The translations under genes and the position numbers were made by a program. Under the pieces are notes generated by a model. It was not told where the DNA came from. It saw nothing but the letters and a program-made list of their open reading frames with translations, and searched no databases. A stretch of 64,000 nucleotides of DNA from FEN-1219 sp963810755. GTDB taxonomy: Bacteria > Pseudomonadota > Gammaproteobacteria > Steroidobacterales > Rariloculaceae. The stretch is from assembly GCA_963810755.1 (NCBI GenBank), contig CAWEOP010000003.1:1380141-1444140 (forward strand), read 5' to 3'. Of this stretch, positions 32,908-42,132 are shown piece by piece (positions within the stretch are counted from its first letter, which is position 1; the number at the start of each line of letters is the position of its first letter).

Positions 32908-34327
32908 TCAACGGCGCGAGACGATTCGTGGGCCGGCCTGCGGCGCGCTCGCGTCCGCGGCGCTCGCCTCGTCGGGCACGCTCGCCGGGTCGGGCGCGAC
33001 GGCCGCATCCGTGCGCACATCGTGGTCGACCAGGTCGGCGAGCGAGCGCGTGCCGAGCGCCTCGCGAATCGCGCTCTCGACGCGCAAGTGCAGCTCCTGC
33101 ACCGTCGCGTTCCAGTCACCGCCCGGCGCATGATGTGGATCGCGATCGGCGTTGCGCACCGCGTCGAGTATGTCGCAAGCGTTGATGCGGCGCGGATCGC
33201 GCGCCGGCATCAGCCGCTGATCCTTCGTTTGCGTCACGAGCCCCGCACCCATCAACGACCCGATCACGGGCTCGAGCAGGTGCCGCGGGATGCGAATCCG
33301 CGCGGCGAGGCTCTCAACGCGCCAGCCGTGGCCCGGCTCGTCGAAGTCGCGGCCGATGAGCAGCATCGCGCTCAGCGCGAGCCGTTCGCGCAGCCCGTTC
33401 GACATCACTTCGGTGCGTTGGCCGAGCCGCAAGTAGTCGGGGTTCTGTAGGTAGAACGCGAGCTGCGCGCCGAGCAGGAGGATCAGCCACGAGAGATACA
33501 GCCAGATCATCGCGACGATCACGATAGCGAAACCGGAGTAGATCGCCTCGTAGCGGCTCATGCTCACGACGAAGCTCGTGAACACGCTGCCGCTGAAGGC
33601 CCACACCACACCTGCAAACAGCCCACCGCAGACGGCTGGCTTGACCTTCACGCGCGTATTCGGCACGAACACGTACAGGAAGCTGAAAGCTGCGACCACC
33701 ATCAGGTACGGGCATGAGGCCGCTCAAGCTCGCGAGCCAGCTGCCGATCGTTCCCATCTGCTGGAGCCGGATCCATCACCGTCTCGCTCGCGAGCGAGGC
33801 CGTGAAGCCCATCGCGACGCTCATCAGCAGCGGGACGAACGAGCATCACGCTCAAGTACTCGCTGACGCGGCGCGCGAAGCTGCGCGGCCGATCGACCCT
33901 CCACACGAAGTTGAAGCTGGTCTCGACCTTCTGCGCCATCGACAGCGCGGACAGGATCAACAGCAAGATGCTGACGCCGAGCAGCGCCGAGCCGCTCACG
34001 TTGTCGACGAACTCGATGATGCGCTGCGTGAGCTCGCCCGAGCGCGGCCCGAGCGGCGCGAGGAAGTTGTTGAGCAGCGGCTCGAGCTCGCGATGGAACC
34101 CGAGGCCCTTGCAACAGCGAGAAGCTGAACGCGAGCAGCGGCACGATCGCGAGCATCGTCGTGTACACGAGGCTCATCGCGCGCAGGCTGAGGTCGCCGA
34201 GCATCAGATCGCGCAGCAGCGCGTACGCATACCGCGCGATCGTGAGCCAGCGCGATGCGGGCTCGTGGTGCTGCGGTCGGTCCGGCGGCCACAGCAAGCG
34301 TTCTAGGTAGTTGGTGACGAGCTCCAT
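32908..34327 (-). CDS. YihY/UPF0761 membrane protein, several frameshifts
   Basis: This family, once called ribonuclease BN, is of uncertain function. From ATG at 34327: MELVTNYLERLLWPPDRPQH, then LGDLSLRAMSLVYTTMLAIV (first membrane segment). Shifts near 34108, 33840 and 33710-33770 separate it from VSGSALLGVSILLLILSALS, FNFVWRVDRPRSFARRVSEY, and the last frame FSFLYVFVPNTRVKVKPAV through a C-terminal cytosolic region of about 150 residues with a winged-helix-like segment (RIRIPRHLLEPVIGSLMGAG). The membrane core is about six segments in total. Confidence 0.85.
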
Positions 34328-34395
34328 TAGAGCTGCGGCGGGGAGATCCGTCGAGCGATCCGCGCTGCGTGGCCGCATTCGCGATCGCGCGCCGC

Positions 34396-35303
34396 TCATT
34401 TGGGCGTCTCGCCCGTGAGGCGGTGCAGCGCTTCGTAGTATTTCGCGCGCGTGCGCTCGATGACCACGGCCGGCAGATGCGGCCCGGGCGCCGTCTTCCC
34501 CCAATCGAGCGTCTCGAGATAGTCGCGCACGTATTGCTTGTCGAAGCTCTGCGGTGAGGAGCCGGGCCGGTACGTGTCCGCGGGCCAGAAACGCGACGAG
34601 TCCGGGCGTGAGCACCTCGTCCATCACGCGCAGCTGCCCGTCCTCGTCCAGGCCAAACTCGAACTTCGTGTCCGCGATGATGATGCCGCGCTCGCGCGCG
34701 TACTCCGTGGCGCGGACGTACAGCTTCAACGACGCCTCACTGACCTTGCGTGCGAGCTCGGCGCCGAGCAGATTCTTCACGTCGGCCATCGAGATGTTCT
34801 CGTCGTGCTTGCCGCGGTGCGGCCTTCGTGCTCGGCGTGAAGATCGGCTCGCGCAGCCGCTCGGCGAGCTCGAGGCCCTGCGGCAGCGCGACGCCCGACA
34901 CGCGTGCCCGTCTTGCAGTAGTCCTTCCAGCCCGAGCCGATCAGGTAGCCGCGCACCACGGCCTCCACCGGCAACGGCCTTCAAGTCGTGGACTACGACG
35001 GCGCGGTCCTTGACCACCGCCTGGTCGCTCGCGTCGGAAAGCACCTCCGAGGGTTCCGACGCCCGTGAGGTGATTCTTGATCACGCCTTCGAGCTTCTTG
35101 AACCAGAAGTTCGAGATCGCGGTGAGCACCACGCCTTTGCCCGGAATCGCGTCCGGCAGCACGACGTCGAACGCCGACATGCGATCCGAGGCGAGGATCA
35201 ACAGGCGCTTCGCGTCGACGCGGTAGATGTCGCGCACTTTGCCGCGCGCGATGAGCTGCAATCCGTGCAAATTGGATTCGAACAATGCGTCAGACGCCGT
35301 CAT
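34396..35303 (-). CDS. purC: SAICAR synthetase, several frameshifts
   Basis: PurC joins CAIR and aspartate. From ATG 35303: MTASDALFESNLHGLQLIAR, GKVRDIYRVDAKRLLILASD and RMSAFDVVLPDAIPGKG (nucleotide site). Shifts near 35050, 34980, 34910, 34820 and 34605 separate this from VVKDRAVVVHDLKA, LPVEAVVRGYLIGSGWKDY, TKFEFGLDEDGQLRVMDEVL and RFWPADTYRPGSSPQSFDKQ, with the end YYEALHRLTGETPK. About 300 residues, the longer class of PurC. An in-frame start at 35318 is also possible. Five shifts in a biosynthetic gene fit read errors. Confidence 0.9.
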
Positions 35304-35410
35304 CTCGTTGCGCCGCAACCGAAAGCCGAGATAATGAGCCTACGCGGCGCCTCTCGGCAACCTTGGACGAGCTCGCGCGTGCAACGGTTCACAGCAGACT
35401 CGGAGCGTGG

Positions 35411-36194
35411 ATGCAGTGGTTCGGTAAGGCCGTCGGCGGGATCATCGGTTTGGTCGCGGGCGGTCCGATCGGCTCCGTGCTCGGCGTGCTTCTCGGCCAT
35501 CAGCTCGACGAGGGCGGCGCGCGCTTGCGACGCAAGAGCTCGACGCAGCAGATCAGTCAGCTGTTCTTCGAAGTCGCGTTCGAGGTCATGGGCCAGGTCG
35601 CGAAGATCGACGGCCGCGTGTCCGAGGACGAGGTGCGCGTCGCACGCGGCGATCATGCATGGCATGCGTCTCTCGCCCGAGCAGGTACGCAGCGCAATCG
35701 ATCACTTCACTCGCGGCAAGGGCGGCGAATATCCGCTCGACGCGCGGCTCGCGCAGCTCGGGCGACAGATCGGCGATCGCGGCGAGCTCGGCCGCGCGTT
35801 CGTGCAGGTTCAGTTGCAGTCGGCGATCGGCGCCGGGCCGATCGGGCCCGAGAAGCGGCAGCTTCTGTGGCGCGTCGCGAGCGCGCTGCGCGTGAGCCGC
35901 GCGGAAGTCGCGCAGATCGAGTCGTTGCTGCGCACTCACGGGCAGCGCCACGAGCAGCGCAATGCTCGCAGCGAGGCGGAGGCGCTCGAGCAGGCGCACC
36001 GCGTGCTCGGCGTTGGCCTGGATGCGAGCGATGAGCAGATCAAGAAGGCTTATCGGCGGCTCATGAGCCAGCACCATCCCGACAAGCTCGTCGCGCGCGG
36101 CTTGCCCGAGTCGATGGCCGGGGTGGCGGAGCAGAAGACGCACGAGGTGCGGGCCGCCTACGAGAAAGTGAAAGCTCGCCGCGGCTTCAAGTAG
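35411..36194 (+). CDS. djlA: DnaJ-like co-chaperone DjlA (TerB-like plus J domain), one frameshift
   Basis: DjlA proteins are membrane-anchored DnaK co-chaperones. ATG 35411 gives MQWFGKAVGGIIGLVAGGPI, a glycine-rich membrane segment as in DjlA, then the TerB-like domain (QLFFEVAFEVMGQVAKIDGR). An extra base near 35648 shifts the frame; it resumes IMHGMRLSPEQVRSAIDHFT. The C-terminal J domain has YRRLMSQHHPDKLVARG with the HPD motif and ends KVKARRGFK. About 260 residues, typical. Confidence 0.9.
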
Positions 36195-36236
36195 CAGCGC
36201 TTCCGGCTAGGCGGATTTCGGTGGCCGTAAACGAAG

Positions 36237-36258
36237 CCGGCGCCGCGAAGGGCGCCGG
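36237..36258. terminator. Hairpin between convergent djlA and crp
   Basis: Perfect 8-base arms CCGGCGCC (36237-36244) and GGCGCCGG (36251-36258) enclose the loop GCGAAG. Only short T-rich stretches flank it, so efficient intrinsic termination is uncertain, but the position between two converging genes fits a bidirectional terminator. Confidence 0.4.
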
Positions 36259-36296
36259 ATTCCGAACCTGCGAGCAAAGCGCCCGCGGCTGCTTTG

Positions 36297-36983
36297 CTAC
36301 GCCGGCCGGCGCAGACCTTCGCCCGTGCGGGCTTTCGGCAGCTCGCGGCGCGCGTTGAACACGACGATCGTCTTGCCGCTCGCGCGCACGAGGCCCTGGT
36401 CCTCGAGCACCTTGAGCACGCGGCCCGCCATTTCGCGCGAGCACCCGACGAGGCGCGAGAGCTCTTGGCGCGAGACCTTGATCTGCATGCCGTCCGGATG
36501 CGTCATCGCGTCCGGCTCGCGGCACAGATCCATGATCGCGTGCGCTACGCGGCCCGTGACGTCGACGAATGCGAGGTCGCCGAGCTTGCGATTCGTGCGA
36601 TCCAAGCGCGTCGCAAGTTGCGTCGCAAGCTCGAAGATCAGCCCGGGGCTTTCGGATGCGATTTGGCGGAAGCGCGGATACGTCATTTCCGCGATCTCGC
36701 TCTCGGAGCGCGTTCTTACCCACGCGCTGCGAGTGGGCTGCTCGTAGAACAGACCCATCTCGCCGAAGAACTGACCTTTGTTGAGATAGGCGAGCACCAT
36801 CTCGTTGCCGTCTTCGTCCTCGATCATCACTTCGACGGAGCCGTCGACGATGTAGTAGAGGACGTCCGGCAGATCGCCCGCGTGAATCATCACGGTCTTT
36901 CCCGGAATCGTTCGAACTCTGCAGTAGCTCAGAAAGCGATTGATCGCGGGGACATCGCTCAACGGCCTAAGGGCTTCTTCCAT
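36297..36983 (-). CDS. Crp/Fnr-family regulator of the Crp/Vfr/Clp type
   Basis: The ATG at 36983 gives a 228-residue protein. The cNMP-binding domain has VDGSVEVMIEDEDGNEMVLA and GQFFGEMGLFYEQPTRSAWV (phosphate-binding cassette, compare [20 protein letters not shown] in Crp), then a long dimer helix. The C-terminal helix-turn-helix reads KVSRQELSRLVGCSREMAGR. These match Crp/Vfr/Clp. The phosphate-binding Arg-Ser is kept, so binding of a cyclic nucleotide (cAMP or c-di-GMP) is likely; which one cannot be told. There is a short C-terminal extension beyond E. coli Crp. The frame is open upstream to 37043 but the ATG matches the family. Confidence 0.88.
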   Translation of the reverse strand: MEEALRPLSDVPAINRFLSYCRVRTIPGKTVMIHAGDLPDVLYYIVDGSVEVMIEDEDGNEMVLAYLNKGQFFGEMGLFYEQPTRSAWVRTRSESEIAEMTYPRFRQIASESPGLIFELATQLATRLDRTNRKLGDLAFVDVTGRVAHAIMDLCREPDAMTHPDGMQIKVSRQELSRLVGCSREMAGRVLKVLEDQGLVRASGKTIVVFNARRELPKARTGEGLRRPA

Positions 36984-37073
36984 ACGATTCGAACTCCGGT
37001 TTGACGTAATGCTGTATTTAATCAATTCCCCGTCAACTCGCAAGTCATAACGTGCTGCGAGCTGTGACGAGGG

Positions 37074-37724
37074 TCACACGAACAGGGCAATTCGACGCAG
37101 TAATTCACCGCCGAAGCCCATGCAGCGACGAATCGGCGACGGCAGCGGAGCGCCTCCGGCGAGATTCGCCATCGTGCCGTGATGAGCTTCGTCTTCCGCC
37201 ATGCGAGTGAGAATTGCGTTGCTCTTCTCGATCGGCGGCGGGCAGGCGTCCGAGGTGATCGTTGAGATGCGCTTCGACCTGGCGCTCGGTCTCTGCGACG
37301 AACCCGAGGCTCAGAGCAGTCGCCGCGACGCTCCCGCGATCATCCCGATGCAGAAGCTGCCGGCGTACCAAAGCGGGTCGAGCAGGCTCGTGCGTCCGCC
37401 GAGCTCGCGGAGCCGGGTCGCGCACCAGGCGAGATGGTCGCGCTCCTCGCGCGCCGCCGCGTGCAGTTGCCGGCGAGTGGCGTCGGAGCGCGCGAACAAC
37501 GCTTGACCGCTGTAGAGCGCTTGCGCGGCGATCTCACCCGCGTGATTGACGCGCAGCAGAGCGGCGCTCGAGCGGCGTTCATCGTCGGTGAGGTCGGGTT
37601 CCGGCAGCTCGGCGGCGGGGGAGGGTCGAGCGGCGGCGGGCTTTGCAGCGATGGCCCGGAGCCCTTCGTCGAGCGTAGCGATGAGCCGGTCGGGCCAGGA
37701 AAGCGGCGGCTGCATGCGAGGCAT
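37074..37724 (-). CDS. coq7: Demethoxyubiquinone hydroxylase, frameshifted
   Basis: Coq7 is a diiron monooxygenase in ubiquinone synthesis. ATG 37724 gives MPRMQPPLSWPDRLIATLDE, and the diiron ligands appear in LLRVNHAGEIAAQALYSGQA and AAREERDHLAWCATRLREL. Near 37325 the frame shifts and reads LSLGFVAETERQVEAHLNDH; a further shift near 37235 gives RMAEDEAHHGTMANLAGGA with the second ExxH, ending RRIALFV. Length about 217 residues. It sits near ubiH and ubiI in this window and upstream of crp. Confidence 0.9.
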
Positions 37725-37783
37725 TATATAGACGCTCCGGCCCCAGAGAATGCGGCTTTGCGAGGTCGGAACCGCATGCCGGC

Positions 37784-37812
37784 TTGCGCGGCCCCCACCG
37801 CACCTCTAGAAT
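37784..37812 (+). promoter_or_regulatory. Predicted sigma70-type promoter for rplM-rpsI
   Basis: TTGCGC (37784-37789), a 17-base spacer and TAGAAT (37807-37812) lie 46 bases before the rplM ATG. The match to -35/-10 consensus and position support a promoter for the ribosomal protein operon; no experimental start is known. Confidence 0.5.
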
Positions 37813-37858
37813 TCCGCCTCTTTGGCCGGGTCCGCCCGCCTCACCTCAAAGCAACACT

Positions 37859-38288
37859 ATGAAAACATTCTCCGCCAAGCCGGAGGCGGTCCGCCGCGAT
37901 TGGTACCTCGTGAACGCCGAAGGCAAGACCCTCGGGCGGCTCGCGACCGCGCTCGCACACCGCCTGCAAGGGCAAGCACAAGCCGATCTACACGCCGCAC
38001 GTCGACACGGGCGACTACCTCGTCGTGATCAACGCCGAGAAGATCCGCGTCACCGGCCGCAAGCTGAAGGACAAGATCTACTACCGGCACACCGGCACGA
38101 TCGGCAACATGAAAGCGGAGCCGCTCGAGAAGATGCTCGCGACCCATCCGGAGCGTGCAATCGAGATCGCGGTGAAGGGCATGCTGCCGAAGAACCCGCT
38201 CGGGCGCCAAATGTTCAAGAAACTCAAGGTTGTACGTGGCGCGGCACATCCGCATGCCGCGCAGCAGCCGAAGATACTGGAGCTGTAG
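37859..38288 (+). CDS. rplM: 50S ribosomal protein L13, one frameshift
   Basis: L13 (uL13) is an early 50S assembly protein. ATG 37859 gives MKTFSAKPEAVRRDWYLVNA and GKTLGRLATALAHRLQG. An extra A near 37970 breaks the frame; the continuation is GKHKPIYTPHVDTGDYLVVI and YYRHTGTIGNMKAEPLEKML, GMLPKNPLGRQMFKKLKVVR. The length of about 143 residues is normal. rpsI starts four bases later, the conserved L13-S9 operon. Confidence 0.96.
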
Positions 38289-38291
38289 CCG

Positions 38292-38686
38292 ATGGCCACT
38301 ACTGAGAGTTATTACGGTACGGGTCGCCGCAAGTCGTCCGCGGCCCGCGTGTTCATCAAGCCGGGCACGGGCGAGATCGTCGTGAACGGCCGTCCGCTCG
38401 ACGTGTTCTTCGGCCGCGAAACCGCGCGAATGATCGTGCGCCAGCCGTTCACGGTCGCGGACGCCGAGGCAAGTTCGACGTCCACGTCACGGTCAGCGGC
38501 GGCGGCACCACGGGCCAGGCCGGCGCGATCCGCCACGGCATCACGCGCGCGCTGATGGACTACGACGAGGGTCTGCGCAAGGTGTTGCGCAAGGCCGGGT
38601 TCGTGACCCGCGACGCCCGCGAGGTCGAGCGCAAGAAGGTCGGCCTGCGCAAGGCTCGCCGCCGGCCGCAGTACTCGAAGCGTTGA
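38292..38686 (+). CDS. rpsI: 30S ribosomal protein S9, one frameshift
   Basis: S9 (uS9) reaches the P site through its basic tail. ATG 38292 gives MATTESYYGTGRRKSSAARV and LDVFFGRETARMIVRQPFTV. A missing G near 38470 shifts the frame; it continues GKFDVHVTVSGGGTTGQAGA, IRHGITRALMDYDEGLRKVL and ends RRRPQYSKR, the conserved C-terminus. Length about 132 residues, normal. The gene cannot be a pseudogene in a living cell, so this is good evidence for read error. Confidence 0.96.
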
Positions 38687-38833
38687 TCCGTCGCGGCTCG
38701 CGGAGCCGCCGGGCGCCGGTCGACACGGCGCGTGAGATCCGCTCTTATAGATGAGTTCGCAGCACCGGCCGCAAGGCCGGTGAGTCAGCCCGAAGAGGAT
38801 CCGCGAACGGGTCCGCAAGACAGGGCCCCGAGG

Positions 38834-38854
38834 TCGGGCCCGCTTTCGGGCCCC
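38834..38854. other. Strong hairpin just upstream of tRNA-Gln
   Basis: Arms CGGGCCCG and CGGGCCCCG around a CTTT loop form a very stable hairpin five bases before the tRNA. No T run follows on the plus strand. It may end rpsI transcription weakly or lie in the tRNA precursor leader. Confidence 0.35.
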
Positions 38855-38858
38855 GAAT

Positions 38859-38929
38859 TGGGGGATCGTCCAGCGGTAGGACATCGGACTCTGACTCCGA
38901 GAACCTAGGTTCGAATCCTAGTCCCCCAG
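38859..38929 (+). tRNA. tRNA-Gln (anticodon CUG)
   Basis: The acceptor arms TGGGGGA (38859-38865) and TCCCCCA (38922-38928) pair perfectly. The D arm contains AGCGGTAGGA, the anticodon stem TCGGA/TCCGA encloses loop CTCTGAC with anticodon CTG at 38891-38893, and the T arm is CCTAGGTTCGAATCCTAG-like. Discriminator G is at 38929 and an encoded CCA follows at 38930-38932. It reads CAG codons. Confidence 0.96.
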
Positions 38930-38932
38930 CCA

Positions 38933-39418
38933 CCTTCTCTCGATTTTCCACGCATCGGTGAGCGCGGTCGCGTTGCGAGCGACCGCGCGGAGGCGCTGCG
39001 CGGCGTCGTCCGCGCGGTTGCGAGGGCTTGCGCGGGCGTCGCGCGGTGCGGTGGGCGCGGCCGTGGGTCATTCCTCCCGCTACCGCCCGGTCGGCCTGAT
39101 TGCGTCGCGCTCCTCTTCGAGAGCGTGGGCCGCACGTGCCATTCAAGTCTTTGCATCGCGGCACATCACGCGTGCCGTTCGGAAGAATCACCACGGAGTT
39201 CATGGCCCACTTTCGCTCGGCCGACCGAGCGCGGGAAGAACGACCCACGTCCACACCCACCGCGCTCACCCGACGCGCGATGTCGTCGTATCGTCCCGTC
39301 GCGTGCGGTTCGCAGCGCGGCGTGGTGTGTGCACGCTCGCTTCGCGCTTGCGTGCGGAGAGTGGTTCGCGCTTCGCGTGCGCGGCGACGCGCGAGTGGCG
39401 CGTGAGCGCGCCGTGGCG
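38933..39418. other. Gene-free interval between tRNA-Gln and rpiA
   Basis: These 486 bases hold no frame with protein-like composition on either strand; open frames here are Arg/Ala-rich shadows. A 9-base-arm hairpin (CGCGGTCGC at 38963-38971, GCGACCGCG at 38979-38987) follows the tRNA by 30 bases and may help end its transcript. Confidence 0.45.
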
Positions 39419-40076
39419 TTATTGGAGGGTTTTGACGCCGGAGGCGCCGCCGATCAGGAGCACGTCGGCACGGCGGTTCGCGAAGATGCCGACCGTCACG
39501 ACGCCAGGAATGTTGTTGAAGCGCGACTCCATCTCGATCGGGTTCGCGATCCGGAGGTCGTGCACGTCGAGGATGTCGTTGCCGTTGTCGGTGACGAAGC
39601 CTTCGCGCTAGCACGGGATTGCCGCCGGCCTTCACCATCTGCCGTGCGACGAATGAGCGCGCCATCGGGATCACTTCGATCGGCAGCGGAAACTTGCCGA
39701 GCGCCGCGACGAGCTTCGTGTCGTCGACTACGCACACGAAACGCCGCGCTGCGCCCGCGAGGATCTTCTCGCGCGTCAGCGCGCCGCCGCCGCCTTTCAC
39801 CAAGTGCAGGTGCTTCGTCGCCTCGTCGGCCCCGTCGATGTAGAGATCGAGCTCGCCCACGTCGGCGAGCGTGGAGACTTTGATTCCCGCGGCCTCGAGC
39901 CTGCGGGTGGAGCGCTCGGAGCTCGAGACGACCGCCGTGAGCTTCGCCGCGTAGGGCGCTAGCCCGTCGATCAGCAGGTCGATCGTGCTGCCGGTGCCGA
40001 CGCCGAGGGCGATTCCGTCTTTGATGTAGGCCAGCGCGGCCAGTGCTGCGCTGCGCTTATTGTCTGCCTGGCTCAC
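39419..40076 (-). CDS. rpiA: Ribose-5-phosphate isomerase A, frameshifted
   Basis: RpiA interconverts ribose-5-P and ribulose-5-P. ATG 40076 gives MSQADNKRSAALAALAYIKD, GIALGVGTGSTIDLLIDGLA, LYIDGADEATKHLHLVKGGG (catalytic DGADE) and ALTREKILAGAARRFVCVVD. An extra base near 39611 shifts the frame; it continues REGFVTDNGNDILDVHDLRI and NIPGVVTVGIFANRRADVLL, ending GVKTLQ. Length about 219 residues, normal. Confidence 0.94.
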
Positions 40077-40100
40077 GGCGTCTCCTCAAGAACCGAACCC

Positions 40101-40134
40101 CGGAAAAGAGAGTGCCCGCAACGAGGCGGGCACT
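40101..40134 (-). terminator. Rho-independent terminator after the basic mini-protein gene
   Basis: On the minus strand AGTGCCCGC and GCGGGCACT (9-base arms, plus coordinates 40126-40134 and 40111-40119) enclose a 6-base loop and are followed by CTCTCTTTTCC. It lies 50 bases after the stop of the gene at 40183 and before rpiA. Confidence 0.7.
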
Positions 40135-40182
40135 ACACTTGTGAGAGCCGGAAGTCCGACTCTAGTCACCAGGTAACTTTAC

Positions 40183-40359
40183 CTAGCGCTTCTTCTTGCG
40201 ACGGGCTTTCTTCTTTTTCTTTTTGCCGCGCTTCTTACCGCGCTTCTTGCCGCCGCGCTTTTTGCCGCGCTTCTTCGCCGGCTTCTTCGCAACCTTGCGG
40301 CGCGATTTCTTGCGTCGGCTCTTCGACTTTTTCACTGAACTCTTCTTCATAGAGGCCAT
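40183..40359 (-). CDS. Lys/Arg-rich histone-like mini-protein
   Basis: ATG 40359 gives a 58-residue protein made almost wholly of Lys, Arg, Gly and Ser: MASMKKSSVKKSKSRRKKSR at the N-terminus, then KKxGKKRG-type repeats and a poly-Lys/Arg tail. It resembles the C-terminal domains of histone H1-like (Hc1/Hc2, AlgP type) nucleoid proteins. DNA or RNA binding is inferred from charge. An AT-rich stretch with TATATATA near 40395-40402 lies upstream and may be its promoter, and a strong terminator follows, so it is probably expressed as a single gene. Confidence 0.7.
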   Translation of the reverse strand: MASMKKSSVKKSKSRRKKSRRKVAKKPAKKRGKKRGGKKRGKKRGKKKKKKARRKKKR

Positions 40360-40535
40360 GGGTAGTCTCCGTTGTCGGGATAGACGGCGTTGAGTATATA
40401 TAAATAGTTCCAAATTTCCAGCGTGTTATGAATTTTTGCGCATCTTCGTCGCGACGATGCGAACGCTGAGTGTGATTCGCTGCACATTCTGCAACTCGCG
40501 TGACGAACGACACGCGAGTGCGATACGCACGCTCG

Positions 40536-41001
40536 CTACTCGAGCGAGAGAATGAATTTCCAATGTGCGGCGCTCACCGGCGTGATCGAAAGTCGGTTGC
40601 CGCGTTGCAAGAGCGCGAGCCCGTGAAGCGCGCCGTTGCTGTGTTTGCGCAGCGTCGCGAGCGTGATTGGTTTAGCGAGCTTGCGCTGGAATCGCACGTC
40701 GACCATGTACCAGCGCGGATTCTTCGGATCGCTGTCCGCGTCGTAGTGTTTGTCTTTCTTGTCGAACGCAGTGTGATCCGGGTACCCGGGTTTCACGATC
40801 TCGACGATGCCGGCGATCGCCGGCTCTTCGCAGTTGGAGTGGTAGAAGAACGCGAGGTCTCCGACGCGCATCTGATCGCGCATGAAGTCCGCGCGCCTGG
40901 AAGTTGCGCACGCCGTCCCAATGCGTAGTTTTCCGAGGGCTCTTGGCCAGGTCGTCGATGCCGAAGGTCGTGGGCTCGGACTTCATCAACCAGTACTTCA
41001 T
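40536..41001 (-). CDS. EVE-domain protein, frameshifted
   Basis: EVE domains belong to the PUA-like fold and bind modified bases in RNA or DNA. ATG 41001 gives MKYWLMKSEPTTFGIDDLAK and THWDGVRNFQAR, the family signature, then after a shift near 40895 FMRDQMRVGDLAFFYHSNCE, EIVKPGYPDHTAFDKKD and RWYMVDVRFQRKLAKPITLA. Length about 155 residues. It overlaps closely with the end of the folate gene upstream (stop at 41006), so they are co-transcribed. Related genes commonly follow 5-formyl-THF cyclo-ligase in proteobacteria. Confidence 0.9.
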
Positions 41002-41005
41002 CGCC

Positions 41006-41645
41006 TCACCTCTGCGAGCTCTCCGGGCGCCTTTCTCGCTCGAAGCGGCGTACGCCGGCCTCGGTGACCGCGCCCCAGAGCGGGATGTCCCAGGGGTTTT
41101 CCTCGATGGCCGGGAGGTGCTGTAGCTCGTAGGCCACAGCGAGCAGCTTCGGCCGCCGCCAGGTGCTGCGCCCCCGCAAGAACCGGAAGCAGCGGTCGTA
41201 GTAGCCGCGTCCGACACCGATCCGGACGCCGCGGTCGTCGAACGCCACGAGCGGAGTCAGCACGAGGTCGAGCCGCCGCGGGTCGATGAATTCGCCGAGG
41301 TGCGGCTCTTCGATTCCGAAGAAATTCTTGCCGAGCGAGCCGCCGCGCTCGAGCGCCGCGAAGCGCATCCGCGAGCGCGTGATCACCGGAGCGTACAACC
41401 GCTTGCCGCTCCGAGCCGCCGACTCGATCAACGCGCTGAGCGACGGCTCGCCGTCGAACGCGAGAAACAGCGCGATTCTGCGAGCGCTGTGATAGACGTC
41501 GAGACGCCGGATCTGCGCCCGTGATGCTGCGATCCGCTTCCGCGCGATCAGCCGGGGACAGGGCGCGCCGCTCGGCGCGGATGCGTTGCCTGAGGTGTCG
41601 GCGCTCCGAGCGGGAGTTGGAGATGCTCCCCGCCTGTGCCGTCAC
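41006..41645 (-). CDS. 5-formyltetrahydrofolate cyclo-ligase, frameshifted
   Basis: This enzyme (YgfA/FAU1 family) makes 5,10-methenyl-THF from 5-formyl-THF. GTG 41645 gives an N-terminus with LRQRIRAERRALSPADRAEA; a shift near 41530 leads to RRLDVYHSARRIALFLAFDG and ALIESAARSGKRLYAPVITR, FFGIEEPHLGEFIDPRRLDL and the motif GVGRGYYDRCFRFL. About 213 residues. It lies downstream of 6S RNA, as in E. coli (ssrS-ygfA), so the two are probably co-transcribed. Confidence 0.92.
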
Positions 41646-41650
41646 GAACC

Positions 41651-41811
41651 GTTGCTCTCGAACCGGAGCAACAAGTGGGGTACGTCGTGGTGGCTGAAGG
41701 CTCTCCGGTTAGACCGGATATGCACAACACCACCTACAGAAACTAACCCCAGACGCATGATTTAGGGTCCGAGAGACTTTCGTCCGCGTCGTACACCGCA
41801 GGGAGCACCAA
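41651..41811 (-). ncRNA. ssrS: 6S RNA
   Basis: The gap between zapA and the cyclo-ligase gene is the conserved site of ssrS in gammaproteobacteria. Read on the minus strand it has a -10 box just before it, then arms GGTGTACG and CGTACCCC that pair 7 of 8 bases to close a long rod, and a central GAGAGCCTTCAGCC resembling the GAGAAGCCTTAAAACTG region of E. coli 6S RNA. A hairpin (GTTGCTC/GAGCAAC, 41651-41672) lies at the 3' end. Exact ends are estimated. 6S RNA binds the sigma70 holoenzyme and mimics an open promoter. Confidence 0.75.
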
Positions 41812-41816
41812 GTCAG

Positions 41817-41822
41817 ATTATA
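41817..41822 (-). promoter_or_regulatory. -10 box (TATAAT) for 6S RNA
   Basis: A perfect TATAAT on the minus strand overlaps the last codons of zapA and sits six bases before the estimated 6S RNA start. No good -35 box is visible at normal spacing. Confidence 0.6.
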
Positions 41823-42132
41823 GAGTGAGCTGTTTCGCGGGACCGAGAGCCGAGTCCAATTGCTCGCGCATGGCTCGGATACGGAGTCCCACGATGTTCT
41901 TCAGCTCTTCGTCTTGGCCTTGTGCTCTGATGAGCTCGTTTGCGAGGTTCAGGGCCGCCATGACGGCCACGCGGTCGAGGCCTACCACCTTGCCGCTGTC
42001 CCGGATCTCGCGCATTTTTCCGTTGAGAAGCTCCGCCGACGTGAGCAAGGCCGCTTTCTCTTCGGCCGGGCACGCGACGTGGTATTCCTTCTCTAATATC
42101 TTGATCGTGACATGAGCGAACATGTCGCTCAC
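41818..42132 (-). CDS. zapA: Cell division protein ZapA
   Basis: ZapA crosslinks FtsZ filaments at the Z ring. The 104-residue protein has the N-terminal ZapA fold (VTIKILEKEYHVACPAEEKA) and KVVGLDRVAVMAALNLANEL with the conserved DR, followed by a coiled-coil helix. Length is normal. Its start overlaps the end of the zapB-like gene in an ATGA arrangement. Confidence 0.93.
   Translation of the reverse strand: MSDMFAHVTIKILEKEYHVACPAEEKAALLTSAELLNGKMREIRDSGKVVGLDRVAVMAALNLANELIRAQGQDEELKNIVGLRIRAMREQLDSALGPAKQLTL

Noticed and set aside
29822..35303. Purine riboswitch or PurR box near purK/purE/purC
   Set aside because: I looked in the upstream gaps and saw no purine-aptamer core or convincing operator.
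38933..39418. Small genes between tRNA-Gln and rpiA
   Set aside because: All frames are short, Arg/Ala-rich and overlap in many phases, as expected by chance in this base composition.
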